In this document: one piece after another, positions 12,801 to 24,539 of the stretch
How positions within the stretch are numbered: the stretch's first letter is position 1
Layout: each line of letters starts with the position of its first letter
Assembly: GCF_910596095.1 (NCBI RefSeq)
Contig: NC_056540.1
Span: forward strand, 11,773,001 to 11,837,000
Length of the DNA stretch: 64,000 nucleotides
Direction of reading: 5' to 3'
DNA from: Thunnus maccoyii
Taxonomy: Eukaryota > Chordata > Actinopteri > Scombriformes > Scombridae
Made by a program: the position numbers and the translations under genes
The notes under the pieces: generated by a model
What the model was told of the DNA's origin: nothing
The model's database searches: none
The model's input: the letters and a program-made list of their open reading frames with translations, nothing else

Positions 12801-13558
12801 GAAAATGACCTCTTAAAGCAAAACGAATGTTCTTTACATGCACTTCAGCAAAGTTGCTTTTATCATCTGAGTGTCAAACTGCAGCCCAGCTCTAAAAGAA
12901 GTGAATTCTTCCTCCTAGGTACATAGCTATTGTCCATCCCACCTCAGAGAAGCGGACCATCCAGTGGACCATCATCATCAACATTCTCGTGTGGCTGGGC
13001 AGCTTCCTCCTCACTGTACCTGTCATGATGTACGCCAAGGTGGTGCGCAGGCAGCATTTGGAAATCTGCATGATGTACCTGGACGGGCCTGAGGACATGT
13101 ACTGGTACACTCTCTACCAGTCTATCCTGGGCTTCATCATCCCCCTCATCATCATCAGCACCTTCTACTCACTCACGCTTTACCGCGTCTTCAGCTCCAT
13201 CCGTCGGGTCAAGCGTAAGCAGTCTGTGTGGGCCAAGAGGGCCACTAAGATGGTCCTAATGGTGATCGCCCTGTTCCTGATCTGCTGGTCGCCCTACCAC
13301 GTCATTCAGGTGATCAACCTGAGCAACAACACCCCGACTATTGCCTTTGTGTACGCCTACAACATCAGTATCTGCCTCAGCTACTCTCACAGCTGCATCA
13401 ACCCGCTCATGTTGCTCATCTTTGCACAGAATTACCGCGAGCGTCTTTGTCGCAGAAACATACTACACAGCTCCCAGCACTCTTCAAAGATCACAGTGGT
13501 CAAAACAGATGGTTCCAGTATGACCAATGACCCCAACTACCGCTGTACTGTCATCTAA
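9129..13558 (+). CDS. mchr2: Melanin-concentrating hormone receptor 2-type GPCR (whole gene; join of 9129-9532 and 12919-13558)
   Basis: Seven-transmembrane class A receptor of 347 aa for the neuropeptide MCH, which in fish acts on feeding and skin-colour adaptation; it acts at the plasma membrane. Visible landmarks: four N-glycosylation sequons in the N-tail (N2, N11, N15, N18), GN in TM1 (N56), D83 in TM2, C110 and C185 for the conserved disulfide, D117 in TM3 where MCH receptors bind the ligand arginine, DRY at 134-136, CWSP at 257-260, and TM7 with NPLML at 296-300 instead of NPxxY. The DIYVLNLAIAD, WYTLYQ, PYHVIQ and SICLSY segments fit MCHR2 better than MCHR1. The tail ends Thr-Val-Ile, a possible PDZ ligand. 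One phase-2 intron of 3386 bases splits the DRY arginine codon. MCHR2 versus a diverged teleost MCHR1 copy should be settled by a tree. Confidence 0.9.
9808..9858. repeat. (AAC)n microsatellite
   Basis: An uninterrupted AAC/CAA trinucleotide run of about 17 units inside the mchr2 intron. It creates a spurious poly-asparagine open frame. Confidence 0.95.
10991..11786 (+). mobile_element. Non-autonomous hAT-type element, copy 1 (with target duplication)
   Basis: The element proper is 10999-11778 (780 bp). It begins CAGTGATGGAAGAAGTACTC and ends GTTACTTTCCACCACTG, so the ends are inverted repeats of CAGTGRTGGAA. It is flanked on both sides by an identical 8-bp direct repeat GTTTTATG (10991-10998 and 11779-11786). 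An 8-bp duplication is the hAT signature. The interior is AT-rich with repeated AAGTA motifs and has no transposase frame, so it would need a transposase in trans. It sits in the mchr2 intron. Confidence 0.88.
12919..13558 (+). CDS. mchr2: mchr2 coding exon 2
   Basis: Encodes the last base of Arg135 and residues 136-347: ICL2, TM4 to TM7, helix 8 and the C-tail, ending at a TAA. The acceptor is CTCCTAG|G. The exon is distinctly GC-richer than its surroundings, as expected for coding sequence here. The tail carries C312 after helix 8, a possible palmitoylation site, and ends Thr-Val-Ile. Confidence 0.94.
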
Positions 13559-14277
13559 ACTAGAAAGATGTCTGCCCTTTGTATATACACATGTAAATGT
13601 TTTGCTGCTCGCCCCAAATGGAAGTAGCTTGGATGAATGGTGTTGCCTGTAAAGTCATATTCCTCAGCTTTTTCATATAAATAAGTCAGAAATTGATACC
13701 ATACAAAAGACTTGGTTTTAGGAATGAGCAGCAATATCAACTATGACTGAAAAGAAGTAGTGTGCAGGTCATGTCAAAGGTTTTCAACAGATATTTAAAG
13801 GAAAAAGAAATAGAGCTGCTTCTCAGAGGATGGCAAACATTCTAAAAAGGAAAGCAACAGTCTGTGAGCCGAAACTAGAGGGAATATGAGCACTGACTGA
13901 TGCAAAGATGAGAAGGGACGCTGAGGAGCAACTCAGGTGTGGCTCCTTTTGGACTGGGGAGATTTCACAGGAATTGAACGGGCTACACCCACGCTACATG
14001 TCATGCTGGTCAGTGACTGAAGTGCAGCTTATGAGATCTTTCCCTGAGTAACATGAACATGTGACAGTGAGAAAGAGTGAGAAATCTTTAGATACTCTGT
14101 AGTCTTACACTCGCTCTGTTATTATTAGCCAAATTCCCGCAGGCTCATGATGACATTTAATTCCATTTCACAGCCATATGCATTGTTTGATCATGCTTTT
14201 AGCTCCACACATTATGACATCTTTGATCTGAACAGATGAGAACTGCAGCAAGACAATTACTCATACCACTGTCTGGT

Positions 14278-14735
14278 AAGGCACCATATAGCTAATGGAT
14301 TTATTAATGGTAAAAAAATCATTTTCTAATGCTTTATGGATCAGTGATAGGCAATCAATAATAATACATTTTGGGTTACCAAGTTTATCACAGTTACAAA
14401 CATTACAAACCAATAATAAATGCTCATGTGTTTCTCCCTTTCTAATAAGCCATCGAGTCTGCAGTTACTAATAAGTCATAAATTAAGGGTTGTAATAATC
14501 CAATAATGAGTCTGCAGTTGTAACCCCAACCCTAACCCTAATAAATGATCACCTGTAGCCCTTATCTTAAGAAATAAGGCAAACGGCCAAACCTGTCAGA
14601 GGTAGTTTTCACATCCTGGCAACCTAAAATTTGTCATTATTAATGTCTGATAACTGATCTATAAAGGATTAGCAAATGATTTATGAACCATTAATAAGGT
14701 CATTAGTAACAGTACAACTTTATAAATGGTGCCTT
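14278..14735. mobile_element. Foldback/MITE-like element with long inverted ends
   Basis: The left end AAGGCACCATATAGCTAATG is mirrored at the right by TTTATAAATGGTGCCTT. Further inside, TCTAATGCTTTATGGATCAG (left) is mirrored by CTGATCTATAAAGGATTAGC (right), so the arms extend for roughly 75-110 imperfect bases. The centre holds AACCCCAACCCTAACCCTAA near 14522-14541, a short telomere-like run. No coding capacity is seen. The class is not established. Confidence 0.6.
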
Positions 14736-15954
14736 GTTAAAATGTGGTACCCAATTATCTAATATATGAAAATTTAAAGAAATAAATCACCTATATGAAA
14801 TAAACCTGTGGGTATTTTATGTTAGTCAAACATTAGATAAACATTTCACAGCTGATCCAAACATCTGGTTTTCTCATGACAGCTCAGTCGTCATGTTGAA
14901 TGTGTCGTTACCAACATAACTACAAATTGCTGAGTGTTGCCAGTGTAAGTGCTGTATCTGTTTACTAAGAGCCACAGAATGGGTGACATATGTTCTGTCT
15001 CATAATGGAGCTTGTTATAAATACAGTATTTACTGAGGAATACCGGTTGCTCATCAGAAACACAGTCTGTTATTTTGCTATTTCTAGACTCAGAAGAACA
15101 ACCCATTTCTGATTGTTTTAGTCTCTAATCACTGGAAAATGTGGCATAAAACACCACTGGCTGCTTTACGCCCAGCGTCTCGCCAAAAGACAAACAAGAA
15201 TCTCTCAGATTGTCAAGAGAAGCCTTCAGTGGTGCAGCTGATCTCTGTGGATGTTTCACAATATTTATGGACAATTCAGTGTGTTTTTTGTGAGCTACAA
15301 ACTCCACAACCACCATCATGTTATCAGGTTGGGTTGACTAAAAGGAGGCTTCTGTTAGGCAGCAATACACAGAGTAATGGACATGATATAACATATATTG
15401 ATTGGATTGATTCATCGGTTTTGTGGTGACAGTCTACAGTCGTTGTATTTAATGTTAACTCTCCTTCAGATTGTGACTGTTGATGTTATTATTCTCACTT
15501 ATTTTCACTGGAAGATCAATCTGTATCCACTCAGGAGCGGCTTATAAATTCAGGCTTTGAAGTATTTTTTGTGACAAGGAGTTTGTTTTTTTTTATCATA
15601 ATGGACTCAGAAGAGAAATACATTGATATTGCAGAGACAACAAGCGCAGCGTGAAGGACAGGTAATACTCTTGCACTGATATCATGTATAATTTGCCAGA
15701 TTGTACATTCACATAATGAAAACTGAAAGGCAATGTTCAGGAAAATTATAATTGTATTATTGTTTCTCACCAGAATTATAAACTCAGTATACAATGGAGC
15801 ACTAGAGCACTAAATGATGTGATATATTGTATGTCCTATACACAAATCACTTCTCAATACTCATGCTGAGGCGCATCACACTGTCATATATGGTTCATCT
15901 GTGCTGTGTATAATGATTATAGGCATTGTTTTACTTTGATTGAGGCTGGATTAA

Positions 15955-16045
15955 CAACCGGGGAAGGCAAACAACTGCTCTAGGGCCCCAAGATGCACAA
16001 GTTCACTTAGTGGAAATTAGTTTGTGGTAATTTGACCATTTGCAA
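15955..16045. repeat. Interspersed repeat fragment, related to 4905-5012
   Basis: Shares the GCTCTAGGGCCCC-type block and the TTGTGGTAATTTGA block, in the same order, with the segment near 4905-5012. Both look like decayed copies of one family. Confidence 0.35.
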
Positions 16046-16629
16046 CCACTAACGCACAATTAAAACTGAAGTGGTAAGTGCCTTAAAATTATAATCCATT
16101 TGATTGTCATGAAATCAATCCCCAACTATTGCTATTTTTGGTCTGCATTTTAATTCAATTCAATTGTTTACATTCTGTAACGACCTTCTCTACAGTAGTT
16201 TTCATTGTTAGTGGCGGAGTCCGCCATTCCCCCACTGGATTCAAACTGCCTTTACATGCATGATGGGTTTGCAGAAACAATACATGTAATCTGGCTTTAC
16301 TGTTATTAATTTGATCTCTTTGATAAAAGCCTCACTCTTGACTGTTAACTCTCTTTACACCCTGTGAGAGTTGTATTAGATTACTGCTAATAAAAACCAA
16401 ACATTTCCTACCTCATATAATATGCATTCAGCTGGTGAAACATGGATAGCATTTATTGTTAAGCAGTCACAGGAATCACAAGGTATTTGTCATCAAAGTT
16501 AGTATTGATTGCGATCAGTAGCCTGAATGTTGCCAAATCAAACAGGACTGAAATCTTAATAATTACAACTTTAAGGTGCATTTTTGCCTGATATTGAGGC
16601 TCCATCTTCTCAAATGGGCTCTTTGTTAA

Positions 16630-16985
16630 AATCTAATTCTAAAGGGTTACTCCAGTGATTCAGTATTGCACTTCCATAAAGACTCACAAGAGATAAAAGA
16701 ATGGTCAAAAAGCAGCAGAGGCCGACATATCATGACTTTTAGGCTAAAAAACACTGGATCATACATTTCCTATAATACAACCAATCAAAAATAACAAAGA
16801 AAAAATAGTATCTTTTTGTTACATCCTTTCTGCTTGGTAAATGCTCATGTCTTTCAAACTCCACGTCCAGTTTACAATGCGGGCTTTCTGTGATGAATTA
16901 CAAGCCCATGCCAAAAAAATCATGATGTCATCACTGTGACATCATCAGGTTGGTTTTCTCATACTTGATAAAGCTCCTCCAGAAA
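16630..16985. repeat. Probable percomorph interspersed repeat
   Basis: The block with GGTTACTCCAGTGATTCAGT, then GCAGAGGCCGACATATCATGA, then ATGCCAAAAAAATCATGATG matches, from memory, a repeat common in percomorph genomes. Boundaries are approximate and no reading frame is present. Confidence 0.4.
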
Positions 16986-18512
16986 AATAAATTAAAAAAA
17001 ACCCCAAAAACATTAGGTAAAGGGATTGTGCAAGATTTTTTTTTACATTCAATGAAAGCAAAATAATACATAGGAGAAGGAAAAGGAATAAGTAAATAAA
17101 TAAATAAAGGGGCAAAGATAATTGATACACTGGATTGATATCAAGTTGATACCCTCCATATATCGAACAAAGTTGAGTGTAATCAAATTATCACAAACTA
17201 ACTTGGTGACAGCGGGTTGGAGACGTTGAATAGAGGCCCTATGGCTCATTTTGCCCCAGGACCTCACAGTGGGTTAAAATCCAGCCCAGTCTTTGATATA
17301 ATCTTTCCTCAGTGTTTGCTATTGTTGAGTAGTTGTCACCCTTTTTGTCTGATGTTGCAGTGATGCTAACTGTGTCCACTGACCAATGAAATCTGGTGGT
17401 CATTGATCATGTGGTTGTTGTAGTCTGTGGTAGAGCTAACATGCAGTCACTTATAATTACCAAATATATTAGTTATAACTGAATGTAAACATTGTTTGTA
17501 AAACTTCAGATGGATATTGTACATTACAGTGTATTCTTTCAAATGTTTCCCTTTCATTGTCAATAGAGAAACCACAGCCTGTATTAAAGAGTATACTTTC
17601 ATTTTTATTAAATTCATCAATGGTCTTATTTCTTATTTTAACAACCATAAAGAACACCTGGGTGAGAGATTTACAGTATCTTTCATTGCCCTCACCCACA
17701 TCAAACAAAAACACTTGACTTTGCTATTTTCTCATAAACTCTTAAGTTATTTATGATTGTGGCAGACTTTGAAGTGATGCCAAGTCAAGCAGCAGAAAAG
17801 ATTGCATGAAAAAACAGACGTACTGTCAGTTTAGGAAATCTATTTGCCTCAGGTTTGTCAGATATCGTGGAACGTACTGTGGGTCTATGTGACCCTATGG
17901 CAGCAAAAGCCAGAGAGTTGACAGAAATTGTTTCAGTGTCTCAAAAACATCCACCCAAGTGACTCTGGATGAGAGCTGAACTTCAGCCTTGGCTCTGGTT
18001 TGTTGCTCGTGTCGAAGCAGTCTGCAGAGGATTTCATAAACTGAATGGAATTTCTTCTGAACAATCAATGTGTCATCAAAGCAATTTTATGAATCCTAGA
18101 TTTGATTATTTTTTTGCTGTTATGAGGCCAAAATGCTTTAGGAATTATGAATCCTCAGTGTAATTTGATTTAAAGGTTTTGGACACATTTGAACAAAATT
18201 ATCACGGCCCAAACTGTACTGTAGCTCTACATGTTTTTTTCTACTTGAGAAGATTGCCTTGAGTAAAGCGACTATCCTTAATTTGCAGACTGGACGGGAC
18301 TGACACAGCTAATGTGACTGTGGCTGTAGTGTGCAATCTTCCCCTTGAGGAAAACATAAATATATAACATTCTTGAAGTACAGAAAGGGAGTGTTTTGTG
18401 TTATAATGGCCTTGTAGTGTGAGAGTTTCCACAGTGAGTGTCTTTTCTTCTTTTGCTCACATGAAGTTAAAACATTCAATAGAGAAAGTGTTTGTATATT
18501 TGGGAAGGAGGA

Positions 18513-18700
18513 GTGACGTAAAGGAATAGTTTGACATTTTGGGAAATATGCTCATTCACTTTTATGCTGAGAGTGAGATGAGAAGATTGATACCACTCTT
18601 ATGTCTCTGCCTTACCTATGGAGCTGATGGCCGAAATACGGCCAGCAAGTCCTGTCTCTACACACAGTTAAATCTGTACGTTCCTGAGGAAGATTCACTT
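18513..18700. repeat. Truncated copy of the AGGAATAGTT repeat
   Basis: AAAGGAATAGTTTGACATTT followed by TGGGAAATATGCTCATTC and GCTGAGAGTGAGATGAGAAG is the left half of the family seen more fully at 32546-32917. The right half is absent or too diverged to see. Confidence 0.6.
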
Positions 18701-20169
18701 TGAATGGAAACTACGATTGTTCCAAAATAAAAATGAAACAAGGAGTCCTGCTCTTCTTTGGTCTTTTCTTGTCCATGGGAATTTGCCTCTGTCAACCTTT
18801 TTAAATGTGATTTTCAACTCACTATTCATAGAACAGCTTGTGTGGTGACAGTTCATTGTTAAAGTTAAAGGCTTAAACATGTCATCTTCACATTCACTGG
18901 TACAAAGAGCACCTGTTCTGTAGCTACCAAAAACACATTCCAGTCCTGATTCAATAAACGGTCGGACAGCAGTCCTTTATGATCTGGGCAAACACATAAA
19001 TCACATGATTTTCTCCTCACCTCTTCTCTTCACGGACTTCTCTTTCCTATCTCAGTGAAGCAGATCCCTCCGAGTCCCACTGGAGGTCAACATAAATCAA
19101 ATTATGGATTCTTTACACTCATGTCTCAGGGCCCGAGAAAAGAGGCCAAACTCTTTTTTTTTCTGCAATATAGGAAGAGCTATCATCACGAGATCATAAA
19201 AAATGCACATCTGACAAATGTTTTGCTCTGCTGCTGAAACATTAAAGATCACTTCATGCAGACTAAGTGGGATAGTTTCACAGTGCTTTTCAGGTGCTCA
19301 GGTGGAGACTTATGGCTGGTGAATCTACATAACTATCTATGCTGACTATAAAAACGTCACTTGTTAACAGTAAAATGCTGCGGTCGCACAGCACTGTCAC
19401 AATAACCTTACTATTACACTTGAAAATATTGCCCTGCAGAAGTGGAAGTAGGGTGGCCACCACTAAATTTAATGAATAGCAAAACACTCTGTCCCCCGTG
19501 CCACGGCAAACTGTACTGCCAAAGATGACTCACAAGCATTAATAACAATTATGGAATGAGTTTTTTTTAGTAATCGTAATGAAAGGATAAAGCTGGTGAT
19601 CTTCTGTATTTTTCTTATTGACAATAAATCCCATGAAAAGATCAAAACCAGCAATGAATAGACTACAAGGACTGTCTAGTTTTCTAGGATTAGGATTATA
19701 CTATGAACATGGGCACTGTAGTTTATTTTGAGCCTGCTGTAAAAGCACTGAATGTGTTTACAACCATGGCTGAAAATGGTCTCCAACAAATGCATTTTTT
19801 ACTCCTGTTTGTAATGTTTGCTAAAAACTACAGTGACCAGAAGTTTAAGGAAATGATTTATCTTTAAAAAAGAAAAGAAAAACATTGTTATGACATCCAC
19901 AGGCAGTATGAAAGTATGAATGGATATACAAGCAATGAGAAAAAAATATGATACATTTTCAAATCCATGAATAAAATGAAAAGGGTAAGAAAGTATCTTA
20001 TACCAACAATATAGTCTCTCAGCCTTATTTTCATTTAGATTGACTCAGAGTCTATTTCTTTTCATTCTTAAGGGACAGCTACGAAGAAAGAGACATAATA
20101 TAACTACAGTATCACGAAAGGGAGAGGTGAAGGGGAAAATAAATAAATAAATAAAAATGCTTGTAGTGG

Positions 20170-22160
20170 TTTGGCTTCACACAGTTGCACACATATTACA
20201 GTGAGATATGTGGACACCAAAGAGAAGATAAAAGAAAAAATAAATAAACAAAAAATTGTGGATGTTGCTGTTGACATATTGCACCCATTTTTCCCAGTGT
20301 TTTATGAAGATGTCCATCTTTAAGTTTAGGAATAAGTAACCTTTTCCATCATGTAAATCTATCCAGTTATTTATAGTAGGTCCAACATGCATAATCCATC
20401 TTTTGGTCAGAGCCTTTTTCCCTGTTGCCAGCAATATACTCATTAAATACTTGTCAATACAGTTTGCTTCTGGGGAGATACAACATAAATATATGGCTTT
20501 GAAATCTAATGGTATATGCGTATTAAAGATGGTCTGTATTGCCTTATGTATTTCTTTCCAGTAATTCTGTGTGTGTGTGTATTTTTTGGCATCCCAAAAA
20601 ACATGGTAGTGGTTTGCGGCAATGTCTTCAACACTGAGGATTATCATTATCATAGTGTGCCTTCATAAAGGGAGTGTTGGTTAAGCTTTCAGATTGTGGA
20701 GACTCTTAAACAGTCAAGAGATGATCCCTCTTTTAATGTCTGATTTATAGCATTTAAATTGGATAAAGGATTTACTGGCTTTGTTCGTATTTTTCTCTTT
20801 GATTTTTTTGATTGTAGTAATTTCTTAATTGGAGATATCTATAAAAATCTTGTTTTTCTGGCAAAAAAGTCTCTCTTGAAGTTTGAAAATATAATTTCAT
20901 TTTTATGTATGATGCCACATAAGGATGTTATACTTTTTTTTAAATCAATAATTTAAATCTACTATCTAACTTATTTGGTGTAAAATCCGAATCATATGCA
21001 CACCAACTCAGAATTTTAATATCTGTGTCAAATTTATGTTCATTTATTACTGCTCTCCATACTCAAACCTGATTTTACCATTGGATTTTCCAGTCTATGT
21101 ATCTTTGCAGGTTTTTATCCGATAGTACAACCTGTAATATGAACAGTGGATATCATTCTACATTCAATGTCTTTCCATTGTGCTTCGTAAGATGGGTTAC
21201 ACCAACACAGTAATGCTCTGACCTGTGCTGAGATGTAGTAATTTTTCAAGGATGGCAAACCCAAGCCTCCTCTTTCTTTTGGTAGCTGTAATGTTTTATA
21301 TTGTACTTGAGGTCTGTTTCCTGCCATATAAATCTCAATATTATTGTGTCCCATTCTGTGAATTAGTCTTGAGTAAATGCAATTAGGAGGGTTTGGAAAA
21401 GAAAATCTTGGTGGAACATTGATTTTAACTGTTTCAGTTCTTGAATTTAAACTTAAAGAGCGTATGAGATTCCACATCACAAGATCTTATTTGATTTTAT
21501 GGTACAGAGGATCTTTTTTTTTCTCAAACATTGTTGATAGGTCTTTAGGCAAAATTACACCCAAGTATTTCTGTTTTCCATTTCAGTGTATATGCATTCT
21601 TGAGTTTTTCATGTAAGTTTCAGTTTTATCTATATTCAGTTTTTATCCCGAGAGTGGACCAAGCTTTTTTAAGAAATTCATCACCTCTGGTAGAGATATT
21701 TCAGGGGGTTTTTAGATATAAGAGAACATCATCCGCATAACATGTTATTTAATGTTCTACTTCATTAATTTCAATACCCTTAATTTTGTCATTCTGTCTA
21801 ATATGTTGGGCCAGTGGCTCTAGAAACCGTGCAAAAGGAAGTGGAGATCAAGTGCAGCTTTGTCTCACTCCTCTTTCTAGTGACCAACAATTTTGATTCT
21901 TGCTGTGGGGTTGTCAAATAGCCTTAATATAATATAATTAATTAATTAATTAATTATTAATATTATCATCAATTCATTAAAATCAAATTTATTTAGAGCT
22001 TTGTAAAGATATTGCCAATTGACAGAATCAAAAGCTTTTTCTGCACCTAAACTTAGTATTATCACTTTTTCCTTATGTTGTTGTATATGATCCATAATAT
22101 AAGTGCATCTTATATTGTCTTGTCGCATGTGTATAAATCCTGTCTGATTTGACCCCCCCT
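20170..22160 (-). pseudogene. 5'-truncated, decayed L1/Tx1-like LINE ORF2
   Basis: Read on the minus strand, three frame-broken blocks follow the order of a LINE-1-type reverse transcriptase. About 22155-21950 is the NQTGFI...AEKAFDSVNW segment, near 21725-21742 is CYADDV, 21480-21115 is the LPKERGGLGLPSL region, and 20653-20180 is the C-terminal FWDAKKY...WLK-type region. The YADD box (21728-21739) is intact, but the catalytic Asp of motif A is Gly (codon 22045-22047). Stops and frameshifts separate the blocks, and homology stops near 22160, so the endonuclease and ORF1 are missing. It is a dead, 5'-truncated insertion. Confidence 0.8.
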
Positions 22161-22346
22161 TTAAAAAAAAAAGATATCTTTCTTCAGAAGGAACCAATAG
22201 GCTTATGGCTGATTGCCACAGACACTATAGGGAAGTCAGAAAGTACCGAGAGATGAACAACGCACACAGTTGGTTTTGGTCTGTTGACACTGTTGAAAAA
22301 TATACAAAGCCTTTGAGCAAACTCACACCATTCACCTCATCAGTTA

Positions 22347-23079
22347 CTGTCTGCTAGGGGTGTGCCCGAATACAAATATGTTATTCAGCAAAGCACACAT
22401 AGTGAGTTTTTTTTTACGAATATTTGTTTCATACAAATATTTTGAAAAATATTTGTATTCGGGGGAAAAAAACCCAAATATGTCAAATACTGGCACGCAA
22501 GTCAGTTACATCGCTATCTCAGTCTCTGTCCTCTGCTCCGCTCTTACATCTATCAGCAGGTCTCAGTGAGGGGAGTCACATCCACCTGCTACATGATGCA
22601 CATTTCCTAATTTGGACATCACTCCCGGAGTTGGGGGTGGTCCCCAGAGATAAAGCTGAACTACTTACACACACAAAGTGCTCCCTAGGGACTCTCCTTA
22701 ACCTGTTGCTCCACTTCTCCTTTCCACAAAATTAGGTCGTAAAAAATAGGCAATAAATGAAAAGTGCAAAGCAAGAAACACCTTTGAAGTTCTTCCCTAC
22801 ACATTACACAGTGTGCTGTCTTTGTCTTATGGGTGTATAAATAGGTAGAGGTCTGTCTGCAAGGAGGCGATGAGTAAAGTTTTAGCTCAGTAGTCAGCGC
22901 AGTCATCTATGATCTGGGAGATTCCAGTTCAAGACCTGGTGTGGGGACCTCCTTTGTAAGGTAGTTTATTCATGAACACTTATTGTAACACTTTAATGTT
23001 CTAAAATTAAAAGCGTACAAATACAAATATACAGATACAAATACAAATACTGGGCCCCCTGCAAATCCCTACTGTCTAC
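22347..23079. mobile_element. hAT-type element with internal tRNA-like segment
   Basis: The element proper is 22355-23071 (717 bp). The left end TAGGGGTGTGCCCGAATACA and the inverse of the right end, TAGGGATTTGCAGGGGGCCC, share an inverted TAGGGRTKTG. Next to each lies GAATACAAATA-like sequence. Flanks are CTGTCTGC and CTGTCTAC, an 8-bp duplication with one mismatch, which points to hAT. There is no transposase frame. The right part contains a tRNA-like region (separate entry), and the ends are rich in ATACAAATA motifs. Confidence 0.7.
22872..22955 (+). other. tRNA-like segment (A and B box) inside the hAT element
   Basis: TAGCTCAGTAG (22883-22893) fits the Pol III A box and AGTTCAAGACC (22926-22936) fits the B box, 33 bases apart as in tRNA genes. 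A clean cloverleaf with a readable anticodon is not evident, so this is a tRNA-derived relic or a captured SINE head rather than a functional tRNA gene. Confidence 0.6.
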
Positions 23080-24539
23080 CTTGTCTGAAATAGCAGAGAG
23101 TGAGCTCCTACCAACTCCTCCCTCCCGATTGATCACAAGAGTGACAGAATCGCACCACAAAGAAATATACAGAGGACGCCTTTGCCCAATAGAAGAATGA
23201 ATGAATGTCTTTGACCACTGATTAACTTGCAGTGTATGCGGCTACAAATTAAATTTTTCATGAAGTGCGAGAGGCGACACATGATGCTCTGTGACTTGCC
23301 GCAGATCTACAAAAACTGTTACCACTCAAGTACAAATTAAACATGAGGGCACTCTGAGGTGCAGACAGCATGGACTTAATTCCCTGAAGCAGCACATACT
23401 GCAAAAATTTAATGAACCAACAAACTAACAATAAATGGAAGCCAGCTTTTACTGATGAGCTCTTAAAAAAATCACTGCTGGTGTCGCTCCAATACATGAA
23501 TTCAGACCTAGTAGATCTTGTCATACTTTAACATGAAAAGCAGATGCTACTGGTTGGTGACTATGTTTATTAACATGCACACAGGAAACCAAATAACAGT
23601 AGGAAATGAGGTTTATGATTTCGATAAAGTGTTTACATGATTACTCTACAGTCATGTCCAAACTGATGTGGATGAAAATGCTCCTTCCATCTCAAATGTA
23701 ATAGCCCTTTTGTTTTCACATTCTTATTTAAACGTTTTCCCTTCATGTTTAACAGGAAAATGATTAAATGTCTTTACAGGCTCGTTCGGGCTTTTTAAAT
23801 ATCACCAGCATAATCTTTTTTCTTTCTTGTCATTTGCGCAAATAAATAAACAAAATCTAAATTGCTTCCTCCACCTCCAGTTGATAAACAACAAAATTGT
23901 GTATTACAGCCATCATCTTGTAAGGAGTGTGGTCAAATCGATAGACAATTTTGACAAACGTGTCTGCACACTTTGCTTGGTCTCAGGGGGTTCAACATTC
24001 ATTCTGTCACCTCTGAAGCTCTGTGATCACTTATGTTTGCTTCAGTAGAACCAAAACAAACAATACAGGTGTTTCTCTTTGGTAAATCTTTCAGTTTTTT
24101 GTTGTTAGATGACAGCAGGATTAAAAAAAATCTGGTTTTATAAATGCTACCTCACCAAGGCTAACAGTAATACCTGAGCTGCTGCTTTGAGATTATCAAC
24201 CAAATCCCTTTTTTATACTTGTGTGCTTAAGCATACAGTATGACAGCACCTCAACTGTGTGATCAGCCTTATGTGGATAAGCAGAACTAAAGGCGACAAT
24301 AAGTTGGCTTCTTGACAGTGCTGCCACACAAAAGCACCCAACCATTTCTGTGAAGGTTAACAGCAATACTGCATATGTATTCAAAAAGTTCAGTTTTCCT
24401 TTGCTATACCATAATGAGGGACTGCATTTTCAAACTCTCCAACTTCCAAAGGTCAGTTTTCAAGTGTGTAAAACAGCAGCTTAGTGTGGATAAAAAGACA
24501 GAGACAGAAATTTATTTTCAGGTTTATCAGTCTGGACAT

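Larger units (their letters stand above)
9533..12918 (+). other. mchr2 intron
   Basis: The intron runs from GTAAGT to CCTCCTAG with a pyrimidine-rich acceptor. It holds an (AAC)n tract, a 9-bp inverted repeat (10114-10122 with 10141-10149) and a complete hAT-type element with a perfect 8-bp target duplication. No other coding material is seen. Confidence 0.85.
13559..20150. other. Intergenic, downstream of mchr2, no gene seen
   Basis: The mchr2 3' UTR begins here; its end is unclear because several AATAAA motifs occur (for example about 14415, inside a foldback element, and further ones near 14780-14800). I see repeats (a foldback element at 14278-14735, percomorph repeats near 16630-16985 and 18513-18700, a fragment near 15955) and no convincing exon. 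Confidence 0.55.

Noticed and set aside
14516..14545. True interstitial telomere array
   Set aside because: There are only about three imperfect TAACCC units, inside a foldback element, which is too few for a telomere fusion relic.
22872..22955. Functional tRNA gene
   Set aside because: The A and B boxes are present, but no clean cloverleaf or anticodon stem-loop could be drawn and it sits inside a transposable element.
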